Shown: in pieces, positions 32,385-51,440 of the stretch
How positions within the stretch are numbered: the first letter of the stretch is position 1
Layout: every line of letters begins with the position of its first letter
Made by a program: the position numbers and the translations under genes
NCBI GenBank assembly: GCA_024803745.1
Contig: JANJXV010000013.1
Location: forward strand, 16,365,501 to 16,429,500
Direction of reading: 5' to 3'
Origin: Megascapheus bottae
Lineage: Eukaryota; Chordata; Mammalia; Rodentia; Geomyidae
DNA: 64,000 bases
Notes under the pieces: generated by a model
Databases searched by the model: none
What the model saw: the letters and a program-made list of their open reading frames with translations, nothing else
Told to the model about the DNA's origin: nothing

Positions 32385-32546
32385 GCCGCTGATAATAATA
32401 GCTCGTATTTATTGGCCGCACACCCCGTGCCAGGCCCCGTGTGCAACCCGTTTCCACGCGTGGATTCCTCGCGTCGGCCCGAGCGGTTGGCCGCGGTTAC
32501 TATTCTCTCTATATATCGTTTTGTTTTCTTATTTTTGTTTTTATTG

Positions 32547-32590
<44 letters not shown>

Positions 32591-32690
32591 GGGATGTAGG
32601 GGCTGAGATTCAGAAAGGCTAAGGCGACTGACTGGCCTGCAGTCACAGTGAGTGGCCAGGCCAGACAGGAGCTTGGCGGTGTTTCACCAC
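32385..32690 (+). repeat. MIR-like SINE split by a (TG)n tract
   Basis: A GCTCGTATTTATTGGCCGC to CGTGCCAGGCCCCGTGTGC start and a GAGATTCAGAAAGGCTAAGG to GCAGTCACAGTGAGTGGCCA end follow MIR order. A TG repeat at 32549-32589 lies between. Confidence 0.6.
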
Positions 32691-33194
32691 CCCATCCTTG
32701 CTGCGCAGACCCAGCCTAGGCCTTGAAGATGGAAGAAGGAACAGCTACCCAGTCAGAATACACAAGAGGAAGGTGGATGTAAAGGAAGCTCTCAGGGGGA
32801 CACATTGTTTGCTGCAGATCCTCCCTAGACGGTGGAACGGGTTCCAATGGTCAGACCCCAGACCCAAAGACTCTCAGGCGACCCACGGCTGCAGTTACCA
32901 ACCGCAAGTTTTATTTTGTCAAATCTGTTATCGTCCTATTGAACAACTGACTGGAGATGTCTCTATACCTAAAAGGATCTCTAGATCTCAATTTATGGTT
33001 TCAGCTCCTTTTTATTAATGTCTTAAGGAGTTTCTCTAGGAACACACAGACATACACGCACATGCACACACAGTCTGAATGCAGCTTCATTTCATCATTT
33101 CCAATAAATGGCACCACTATTGATTATCTAGCTCATGCCAGAAACATCAAGGTTGTCTGAAAATATTTCCTCTTGACTTGAGATGGATATAAAT

Positions 33195-33395
33195 GTTTTA
33201 ACTTTCTATTACAGAAATTTCAAATATATAGAGAAGACTAAACGTAGAGCTTCCCTGTGACCCAGCAATTCTACTCCTGGGATTTATTCAAGACCACAAA
33301 GCAGACCACACTGAAGCTACCAGCACAACCATGTTCAATGCACAACCAATATATGGAATCAACCCAGAGGCCCCTCAGTGGGCAGATAGAACAGT
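33195..33395 (+). mobile_element. L1 3'-end fragment
   Basis: TGACCCAGCAATTCTACTCC and CAATATATGGAATCAACCCA are L1-type 3' sequence. Confidence 0.65.
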
Positions 33396-33421
33396 CACTC
33401 TTCTTTACATTCTTTTTCTTT

Positions 33422-33620
33422 TTCTTTTTTTGCCAATCGTGGGGCTTGAATTCAAGGCCTGGACACTGTCCTTGGACACTTTTTGCGCAAGGCTCGTGCT
33501 CTGCCACTTGAGCCACAGTGCCACTTCCAGCTTTTTCTGAATAAGTGGTACTGAGGAATCGAACCCAGGGCTTTGTGCATGCTAGGTGAGCACTCTACCA
33601 CCAGGCTACGCTCCCAGCCC
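33422..33620 (-). repeat. IDL-Geo SINE
   Basis: Minus-strand, inserted into the L1 fragment end; both halves present. Confidence 0.8.
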
Positions 33621-34154
33621 TTCACAGTATTTTAATTATCTTTAAGTAGTTGTACAAAGGAGTTGCTATTTTAAAAAGCAATTTGTTAATATATCTTGAT
33701 TGGTGCCACCCCTTTAACATTCTCACCCATCCCTCCCTATCCACCCTCATTTACTCTTTTAACAAATAATTATAATGCATGAGGCACTGTCCTTATTACT
33801 GGGAACACCTAAGGAACAAAATAGAGTTCCTCACCTCACAAAGCTTGAAATGTAAGAAAGAAAAGAGACATTGAGCAAGCTAGAAATATGATGAGTATCT
33901 TGAAGTGGTACATGATACTATGTAAATGGACCTAATTTAACCTAGAAGGTCAAAGAGACTTCCACCGGAAGTGACTTTTAAGTGAAGGGAAGGGATGAAG
34001 AAGGCAGAAGTCAATCAGAAGGAAAAATTATTTCAAGAAACAGAAGAAGTACAACAAAGCCAGTGTAGTTATAATTTGGATGGTCCCCACTGAAGTATAC
34101 ATTGAAATTCAATCCCTACCTTAAGGTATTACGACGTGGGGCCTTTAAGAGGTC

Positions 34155-34358
34155 ATAAGGTACCAGTGTTGGTGGCTCATGCCTGTAATCCTAGCTACTC
34201 AGGAGGCTGAGATATAAGGATCATGGTTCAAAGCCAGCATGGTCAGGAAAGCCCTTGGGATTCTTATCTCCGGTTAGCCACCAGAAAACTGTGGCTCAAT
34301 GTGGGAGAGCTCAGGGACAACTCCCAGGCCCTGAATTTAAGCCCCAGGATGGACAAAA
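34155..34358 (+). repeat. 7SL-Geo composite SINE (left arm)
   Basis: Starts GTTGGTGGCTCATGCC; has the unusual CAGCATGGTCAGGAAAG shared with the right-arm copy. Confidence 0.8.
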
Positions 34359-34420
34359 AAAAAGGAAGAGTGGGAGAAGGGGGAATTATAAAAACCAATT
34401 TGACTCTTTTTTTTCTTTTC

Positions 34421-34812
34421 TGCCAGTCCTGGGGCTAAAACTCAGGACCTGGGCACTGTCCTTGAGCTTTCTCAAGGCTAGCACTCTACCACTTGAGCCA
34501 CAGCACCACTTCCAGCTTTTTTTTTTTTGCCAGTCCTGGGCTTGAGCTCAGGGCCTGAGCACTGTCCTTGGACTTTCTCAAGGCTAGAGCTCTACCACTT
34601 GAGCCTCAGCACCATTTTCGGCTTTTTTCTATGTATGTGGTACCGAGGAATCGAACCCGGGTCTTCGTGCATGCTAGGCAAGCACACTACCACTAGGTGA
34701 AACTCCCGGCCCCGCACTTCCAGCTTTTTTACAGCATATGTGGTACAGAGGAATTAAACCCAGGGCTTTGTGCATGCTATGCAAGCACTCTACCACTGGG
34801 CCTCATTCCCAA
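34421..34812 (-). repeat. IDL-Geo SINE with a second IDL-Geo nested in it
   Basis: The inner copy lies at about 34523-34714, flanked by the direct repeat CACTTCCAGCTTTTTT at 34507-34522 and 34715-34730, a clear target-site duplication. Confidence 0.85.
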
Positions 34813-34829
34813 GCTCCTCTGTCATTTTG

Positions 34830-34862
34830 TTTGTTGTTTGTTTGTTTGTTTGTTTGTTTGTC
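34830..34862. repeat. (GTTT)n tract
   Basis: Antisense A-rich tail expansion of the adjacent SINE. Confidence 0.85.
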
Positions 34863-35085
34863 AATCATGCCATCTGGGCCTGGGCAATGAGCTCTGTGCT
34901 TGAGTTCTTCAACTCCAGTCTAGTGCTCTACCAATTGAGCCTCAGCCCTACTTCCGGTTTTCTGGTGGCTAATTGGAGACAGGAGTCTCACAGACTTTCC
35001 TGACCATGCTGGCTTTGAACTGTGATCCTCAGATCTCAGCCTCCTGAATAGCTAGGATTATAAGCGTGAGCCACCAACACTGGTA
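34863..35085 (-). repeat. 7SL-Geo composite SINE (right arm)
   Basis: Inverted copy of the left-arm SINE; reads ACCATGCTGGCTTTGAACTG on the plus strand. Confidence 0.8.
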
Positions 35086-35844
35086 CCTTATTACCTCTTA
35101 AAGGTCCCACATTGTAATTACTTAAGGTAGGGATTCAATTTCAATGTGTACTTCAGTGGGAACCACTTTTATACATCATATTTATACATCACATTTCACC
35201 ATGTGATACATTGTGCCATCTTGGGACGCTGTAGAGTTCCTACCAGCAATACAGCCCTTACCAGATATAGATCCTTGACCTTGGACCTGCAAGCCTCTAG
35301 AATTATAAACTAATCAACTTCTTTTTTGTTAGTATTTGTTATACAATGGGTTTTTCAGTGTGATCATCTTGAGCAATAGCTACAGAAATAGATTAAGTCA
35401 TGTTTAGAAGAAGGGCATAAAAACTGGAAAGGTACCACATCAAAACAGGTATGTTAGGCTGAGAGTTCTGAACTTTAAGGGGAAAGGAACATTGTCAGTG
35501 TAATCATCAAAGAGTTACATGGAAGCACCGAGAGTGTAGTTCAAGTAGCATAGCACCGCCAAACTGACTTCAAATTCCAGTACTACAAACAAACAAAGTT
35601 AAGTGAAGAGAGGTAAGCATGAAAATTGCATATTCACCTTGGCACTTTAGAAGATCATTTCTGGCTGATGATGGAGAATAGATAGGAGAGGAAAATTGGC
35701 CAGTTAAAAGCAAGAAGGTTCAAATAGAGGATGATGATGGTTAGACTAAAGATGGACAAATTTGTGTAAGTTTAATAAAATACTCAGAAGGTCGAATTCA
35801 AGGACAACATCAATCAACTGAATTATTAGCTATAGAATTGTGGG

Positions 35845-35980
35845 AAAAGGGGTGGGGGAAAGAAAGGGGGACAAAAACATGAAATGGGGTATCAATGTGT
35901 GAGAAGTAATGTACCCACTACCTGATGAATGTAACTATAACCCCTCTGTACACTACCTCAACAATAAATTTTTTTTAAAA
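35845..35980 (+). mobile_element. L1 3' tail
   Basis: GGGACAAAAACATGAAATGG, TATCAATGTGTGAGAAGTAA, TGTACACTACCTCAACAATA and poly-A. Confidence 0.6.
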
Positions 35981-36540
35981 AATTGTGAAAAAAGATGGCA
36001 TCTAGATTTGCTTTTTGCTTGACCAGATAAAAAATACCAGAAATAATCATTCATGTGCAGATGGCTCGCCTTCCAAGCTCTTGAGCAAGAAGATAACGTA
36101 TTTAAAGGAAAGATCTTCAGGTAATCAAAGGCTCACAGATAGTATAGTGAGAATGGGGAGAGGTATCTAACCAGCTCAGTTCACATAAAAATCTTCTTGC
36201 TAATGCATTTGTTTCAGTCTTCCTGAGTTCATGATCTACTCTTGGACCTGCAAAGCTTCCAAGCCAAAGAAGAATCAACTTGTGTCCACACCCACCCTAC
36301 TGTACCATTATTTCTTCCCCCTCTGGCATAAAAGTAATTAGTAGCCTGCAGATCATCTTGGATGTGATATATGGGTTCCTCCGAGAGAGAAGTCTGTTAA
36401 GATGATAACAATGGAACCATCAGGAGATATGGATTAAAGAAATCTACCCAGAGTCATTTACCAAGAGTAATGGCTTAGTGTCATTTGATTTGCTATGCTA
36501 GCCAACTAGCTTTGCCAGATGGCATTCAAGTGACCTATAT

Positions 36541-36765
36541 AAAAAATAGAGTTTTCGGGGCCGGGAGTTTGGCCTAGTGGTTAAAGTGCTTGCCTAGCAT
36601 GCATGAAGACCCGGGTTCGATTCCTCGGTACCACATACATAGAAAAAAGCCGGAAGTGGTGCTGAGGCTCAAGTGGTAGAGCTCTAGCCTTGAGAAAGTC
36701 CAATGACAGTGCTCAGGCCCTGAGCCCAAGCCCAGGACTGGCAAAAAAAAAAAAATAGAGTTTTC
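36541..36765 (+). repeat. Young IDL-Geo SINE with perfect target-site duplication
   Basis: Element at 36557-36749. The 16-bp direct repeat AAAAAATAGAGTTTTC at 36541-36556 and 36750-36765 is identical on both sides. Box A TGGCCTAGTGG and box B GGTTCGATTCC are intact. Confidence 0.9.
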
Positions 36766-36766
36766 A

Positions 36767-37014
36767 CCCAGATGCCCATCAGTAGATTATTGGATCACAA
36801 AGATGTGGTATTTATACACAATGGAATTCTATGCTGCTATCAGAAAGAATGACATCGCCCCATTTGTAAGGAAATGGAAAGACTTGGAAAAAATCATATT
36901 AAGTGAAGTCCCAAAGGAACATAGGCTCAATGGTTTCCCTCATTTGTAATAATTAGTACAAACCTAGGACTCTCCTAGCAGAGGATTACAATAGCTCAAA
37001 CCCAGATACATAAG

Positions 37015-37054
<40 letters not shown>

Positions 37055-37210
37055 TATTTGTTTATTTGAAATAGGAAGGGGAAAATGAGGGGAGGGGTGG
37101 GGAGGAAATGGGGACAAAAACATGAGAAGGGATATCAATGTGTGAGAAGTAATGTACCTTTTATCTGGAGAATATAACTGTAACCCTGTATACATTAAAA
37201 TAAAAAAATT
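36767..37210 (+). mobile_element. L1 3'-UTR fragment
   Basis: GATGTGGTATTTATACACAA and CAATGGAATTCTATGCTGC, then an (AT)n tract at 37018-37051 and the same TATCAATGTGTGAGAAGTAA tail as the copy at 35.9 kb. Confidence 0.7.
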
Positions 37211-37251
37211 TAAATAGAGTTTTTATTCCCACCAATAGGAAAGATGCTTCT

Positions 37252-37258
37252 TCTTTCT

Positions 37259-37290
<32 letters not shown>

Positions 37291-37292
37291 TT
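37252..37292. repeat. (TTTC)n tract
   Basis: Adjoins the antisense poly-A of the next SINE. Confidence 0.88.
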
Positions 37293-37302
37293 TTTTTTCT
37301 TT

Positions 37303-37494
37303 TGGCCAGTCCTAGGGCTTGAACTCAGGGCCTAGTCACTGTCCCTGAGTTTCCTTTGGTCAAGGCTAGCACTCTACCACTTGAACTATAGCACCACTTC
37401 TGGCTTTTTCTGTTTATGCAGTGCTGAGGAATCAAACCCATGGCTTCATACATGCTAGGCAAGCACTCTACCACTAAGCCACATTCCCAGCCCC
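37303..37494 (-). repeat. IDL-Geo SINE
   Basis: Minus-strand, both halves, ends CACATTCCCAGCCCC. Confidence 0.82.
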
Positions 37495-37649
37495 ACAAAG
37501 ACGTTTCTTGAGAAAAGCTGGTTAGTTGATCTAACAAATACCTTTCTTCCAGGTGGTTTTCTTTTAAAAGATATATAAGAAAGTAGGGCTTTCTTATTAC
37601 AATTATTAATTACTAAAATACTAATTGTTATCTTATTAATTATTAAAAT

Positions 37650-37855
37650 TACAGGCGTGAGATCTCAGAAGGCCGAGATCTGAGGATCATGGTTTAAAGC
37701 CAGCCCAGGCACACAAGCCTGTAAGACTCTTACCTCCAATTAACCACGAGAAAACTGGAAGCAGCACTGTGTCTCAAGTGGTAGAGTGATAACCTTGAGC
37801 TGAAGGAACAGCACCCAGGCCCAGAGTTCAAGCCCCATGACCCATACACACACAC
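37650..37855 (+). repeat. 7SL-Geo composite SINE, 5' rearranged
   Basis: Head is short (ACAGGCGTGAGATCTCAGAA), Geo tail complete with a CA-rich end. Confidence 0.65.
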
Positions 37856-39379
37856 AAAGATGCATTTTAAAAATAAACTTTCCCCATGTAGAACAGAAAG
37901 TAGTAATGAGAATTCAGTTTGAAGGACTGGAAAGAATGCTCTCAAAACCTTCCAATAGGACAGAATAGCACATCAGGTGAGAAGAGACAATGACTGAGAA
38001 ATGAACTTGGAAAAATGTCAGCATTGAGGGAGCCAGTGAAGGAAAAGAAGGTCAAGAAGGAAACTGAGAAGAAACAGAAGAGTAAGACAATGATCAGGAG
38101 AAAGAAATGTGGAAGAGACCCCAGGGAGGAAAAACTTTCAAGGAGAAATAAATCATCAATGGTATCAGATGCAGCAATAAGTCAAGAAAAAAAAAAGAAT
38201 TGTTTGAACTTGGTGATCTGGAGATCATGAATCCCCATTAAAGCTGATGGTAGAAAAGCTGGAGTGTAAATCTGGGGGTACTATAGCTGTCCATCCACCA
38301 AAGCCCATAGAGCAAGAGGCTAGCCCGTCAGGAGGGGCTGACTCTAAATCAGATGAGACAGGCCATGGGCCCCAGTCTGGTATATTTCCAGGGCCCTCCC
38401 TAAATCAAAGGAGTAAGTTTACCACTGGAAGATGGGTTGTATTATACTCATTTTGAAGAAGAGGTCATTGAGGTTAGGACATGGAAGCTCTGAGGAATGG
38501 CTTCCAGTCGATAGCTTCCCCCACCCCCCTCAAAAAAAAAAAAAAGCCTCTAACCTCATCTGGGTTTAAAAGAAAGAGGAAGAAAAGAGTCCCACTTGAA
38601 ATCTTTTCTGGTAGCCTTGTCAGTTTATGACCTGAGAAGAACCAAGGACTGTAACCTCTATGAACATGACATTTGCTAGCCTGTGTGGTGCAGATTCCAT
38701 GGAGGAGTTGAAAGAGTTCATAAGACCCTGCCTTCCAACAGATATCTTGAGGATCCAGGGTCCAGGCTTCAAAATAAAAAAAAAAAACACCCCATCCTAA
38801 TTGCTGCACATCTGCCATTGTGCTCTACAACTGTGTTTTATGGTACCAATTTCCTGAATCATTTATTCTCTCCTCCTGCTCATCTCTAACACATAGCTAG
38901 TATCTTTGTTTCCCTGACTGGAAGCAACCAATGCTTGACTTTTTGTCTTTTGTTTATACTACCTGGAACCACAATCTGAGCCCCCCTCCACCCCCGCACT
39001 CTCCAAGGTAAGGATTCTGAGCCAGTTCACTTAGTACATGCATAGTCATTCAAGGACCTTGGGTCTAAGCTTAGCAGGTTTTGAGAGTCTTAGCTTTGCC
39101 TTTTACTTGCTGTGCAAACCTAGCATTTCCTCTCCAGTGTGGTCTTCTTTTTCATAGTCTATATAAATAGTTGGGAGAAAGTCTGTGGTCTAGGTTTAAC
39201 AATCATCTATGCAAGTTTGTCTCTTAACCCTCCTACTACTACTACTTCCCAGGGTCTTGTTTGAACTTCAGAACCTCAATAAAGGAAATTAAAAGGAGGG
39301 GAGTACAGAAAGGGTGGGACAAAAGGTCAACAAATGCAGCAGTGGTACTCATTAGATGCTATGTTGAAAATAATCTGTA

Positions 39380-39512
39380 CAATTTGTGGGTGGGAGGTGG
39401 AAGGAGAAAACTGGGAGAGAGGAAGGGAAGAAATGACGCTGTACAAAAAGAAATGTACTCATTACCTGACTTACGTAACTGTAACCCCTCTGTACATCAC
39501 CTTTACAATGGA

Positions 39513-39544
<32 letters not shown>

Positions 39545-39600
39545 CGTATATATGTATATATATATATATATTAAAAGAACCTCAATAAAGAAGTTACTCA
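39380..39600 (+). mobile_element. L1 3' tail with (TA)n
   Basis: AAGAAATGTACTCATTACCT and CTGTACATCACCTTTACAAT match the other L1 tails here; a TA tract lies at about 39516-39570. Confidence 0.55.
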
Positions 39601-39654
39601 AGTATTTCTATAAAGCATTTACTCAAGTAAATACTGTTTCACAACTGATGCCCC

Positions 39655-39728
39655 ATGGTTCACAGGAAGAAGGATGGAGCTTTATTAGGAAGAAAGTGGA
39701 GTCAGGTCAAACTCTTGTTGGAGGCTGC
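39655..39728 (-). terminator. HPX: HPX 3' UTR and poly(A) signal
   Basis: AATAAA on the minus strand at 39681-39686, only about 43 nt after the stop codon. Confidence 0.8.
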
Positions 39729-49251
<9,523 letters not shown>

Positions 49252-49269
49252 GCTGAGGTAGAGAAGCTA

Positions 49270-49400
49270 CAGGACAGTTTTGGACAGCAGGGACTCAATT
49301 TATATAGAGTTGGTGGCAGCACCCCCACTTCCAACCCTACTGGGAATAAGCTGTGTCCCAGGACTGTGCTAATATTGGTTGATTGCATCACCACCAATAA
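49270..49400 (-). promoter_or_regulatory. HPX: HPX promoter: TATA box, CCAAT boxes and C/EBP-like site
   Basis: A minus-strand TATATAAA at 49299-49306 predicts a start near 49273. Upstream, a TGATGCAAT C/EBP-like site (49382-49390) sits between a minus-strand CCAAT (49374-49378) and a plus-strand CCAAT (49394-49398). Human HPX is known to be induced by IL-6 through C/EBP sites, so this is probably the acute-phase element. Confidence 0.7.
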
Positions 49401-50225
49401 GGTCAAGGTCTGAATAAAACTGACTCCAGGAATCCCTCTTCCCGGCAGTAGCCCCCATCCCCCTGCAGCAACCCCCACCCTCTCTGCAGCCAGGACAAGC
49501 CCAAGCTTGCAGTTGTTGTGACTCTCACCACACACTGGTAAATGAATCTGGGTGCCCTTAAACCTAGGAAGGGAGTAGAGTAAGGATTGCCATCCAATGG
49601 TTAAGTTTACTTCTACAGTGGAGAGGTGAGAAGAGGTATGAACTAGAATCTGTGTGTGTCAACTAAAGCTCTCAGGCAACTAAAGAAATAAATACTTACA
49701 TGTGCTTAGCAACCACACACCGACAAACTTACTCTTAAATACTCAAGAGAATAGCTTTCCTTAAGTTCCAGCCACTAGGGGTTTTCTGGCTATCCTAAGC
49801 CTTTTCAGCTTTATCTCTGAATACTAGTTGAGGGGTCAGTGATGTCACACCATTGCCAAATGTCCTAGCCTCAGTCCCTACTGGTAAAGAATGTCGCAAA
49901 AATGCCTGGAAGGCAAAGGCTGACCATAATGAGGCAGAAGAGGAGGTGTCTCTCCAAGAGGGGGTATTTCCATTACTAGTAATTAGTCCTTCTTGGTAGT
50001 TTCTACCTTAGGGGAGCAATACTTTATTTACCCATCATAGAACAAATATAATTATAATGAAGTTTTCACAATATTTACAGCTGAATTTTGTCTTAAATGT
50101 TGCCTTCTCAATACACATTTTCCTGACCAGTTTATCCAGTCATTTCAGACTCTTTCCATATTTTTGTTATGTGCTAAAACTTGAAATCATTTCAACAGTC
50201 TGCCTTAAGTTGTGCTTATGTGTTT

Positions 50226-50297
50226 TGTTGGCAATTGAACCCAGGGCCTTGTACATGCTAGGCAAATGTTCTACCAATGAGACACATTCTCAGCTTT
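50226..50297 (-). repeat. ID-like monomer SINE
   Basis: Only the tRNA-like half (GCAATTGAACCCAGGGCCTT). Confidence 0.65.
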
Positions 50298-50364
50298 GTT
50301 TTATAATTCTATGTTTTGGTTTATTTGTTTTGCTTGTCTTGTTTATCTTTTTTTTTTTTCAGTC

Positions 50365-50578
50365 CATCTTGGGACTTGAACTCTGAGCCTGGGCACTGTC
50401 CCTGAGCTCTTCAGCTCAAGGCTACCACCCTACCTCTTGAGCCACAGTGCCATTTCTGGTTTTCTGGTGGTTAACTGGAGATAAGAGTCTCACAGACTTT
50501 AATGCCCAGGCTGGCTTTGATCCTCAGATCTCAGCCTCCTGAGTAGCTAGGATTACAGCCACCACACCTGGCTTCTTA
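50365..50578 (-). repeat. 7SL-Geo composite SINE
   Basis: Minus-strand, well preserved. Confidence 0.8.
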
Positions 50579-50727
50579 CCTTTCTATCCCATTCTATTTA
50601 CAATATAGTTAGGTATAAAGTAGCATCTAGTTGCTCACTAGTGAATGAAAAATATATCTCAAATGCTGACTAGTGTTGCTATTGTTGCATCCTAAATCCT
50701 GACAATGAAAATTAAATGACATTTTTT

Positions 50728-50922
50728 TTTTTGCCAGTTCTAGGCCTAACTCAGGGCCCAAGTACTATCCTTGAGTTCTTGGACTTTCTCAAATCTAGAG
50801 CTCTACCACTTGAGCCACAGCACACTTCTGGCTTTTTCTGTGAATATGGTATTGATGACTCAAACTCAGGTCTTTGTGCATGCTAGGCAAGCACTCTTCC
50901 AGTAGGCAGAACTGCCAGCCCC
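50728..50922 (-). repeat. IDL-Geo SINE
   Basis: Minus-strand, both halves. Confidence 0.75.
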
Positions 50923-51354
50923 TAAATGACCTTTTTTAAGGTAAGCAGACTGTTAGTAACCAGATATGTTGTGACAAAGGACACTGTGAAACCTAGGTAT
51001 TACAGATTCCCTCCCCCCCACACACACACTTGCCTTTTATCTGACTGTCCTGTGTCCCTCCCCACTGTCCCAGGCCCACATCTTTCCTTCCAGAGATCAT
51101 ACCTGCCATCTCTGGTACCTGTTCTCCTTGGTCATGCCTGGGGCCTTCTAGAGCCTGCCTCATTTACACCTGAGATTTGGCTGCTGTGCCAGAAGAAAAT
51201 CATAGCTAGGATCAGCAATGGGCCAGGATGGATTCCTGGATCACTGTTCCCTAGCCAAGCCTGAAAGGTCCCCCGGGCCTGTCAGATGGCTCCGTGCTCC
51301 TGACTGCAACCTTAGCAAAAGTTCTAGGATACCCCCTCCTTTTATGTGTGGGAG

Positions 51355-51440
51355 GGTGAGGGGATAAAGCTGGGGATTGAACTCAGACTCTTGAATATAC
51401 TCTGCATGCACTCCCCCATTAAGCTATACCTCAGCCCTGA
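51355..51440 (-). repeat. ID-like monomer SINE
   Basis: GGGGATTGAACTCAGACTCT to AAGCTATACCTCAGCCCT. Confidence 0.55.

Larger units (their letters stand above)
31280..32480. promoter_or_regulatory. APBB1: CpG island of APBB1
   Basis: About 1.2 kb of CpG-dense DNA with (GGC)n at 31804-31824 and 31902-31920, a CGCGCGCGCG run near 31924, GC boxes and a (CA)n tract at about 32065-32101. No protein-coding exon was recognised in it. The long open frames here are compositional. Confidence 0.75.
34081..35165. repeat. Inverted repeat, arms 34081-34300 and 34929-35165
   Basis: Each arm contains the same LTR segment plus the start of the same 7SL-Geo insertion, in opposite orientation. By hand about 10 mismatches in the first 100 positions. 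Confidence 0.85.
34060..35400 (+). mobile_element. Old MaLR-type LTR, interrupted
   Basis: The LTR start (ATAATTTGGATGGTCCCCAC to TTTAAGAGGTCATAAGG) is followed by SINEs and an inverted copy. The LTR end (CTTGGACCTGCAAGCCTC to AGAAATAGATTAAGTCA) resumes at about 35210. Non-coding. Family call from memory. Confidence 0.5.
32700..39650. other. Intergenic DNA between APBB1 and HPX
   Basis: Repeat-dominated: L1 3' ends, an LTR with an inverted duplication, and about a dozen SINEs. The stretch at 37.9-38.9 kb has no recognised repeat; its lysine-rich frame is not supported as a gene. Confidence 0.6.

Noticed and set aside
31627..32622. Long open frame (331 codons) across the CpG island, plus strand
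   Set aside because: Arg/Pro/Ala-rich translation with simple-repeat stretches and no recognisable domain; CpG-rich DNA is poor in stop codons. The minus-strand frames here are equally unconvincing.
36557..36650. Possible tRNA-Ala genes with box A and box B at many sites
   Set aside because: These are the tRNA-derived left halves of SINEs, followed by the Geo half and poly-A, with broken acceptor ends.
38015..38230. Lysine-rich 71-codon frame
   Set aside because: Low-complexity A/G-rich DNA; no splice or promoter context and no homology recognised.
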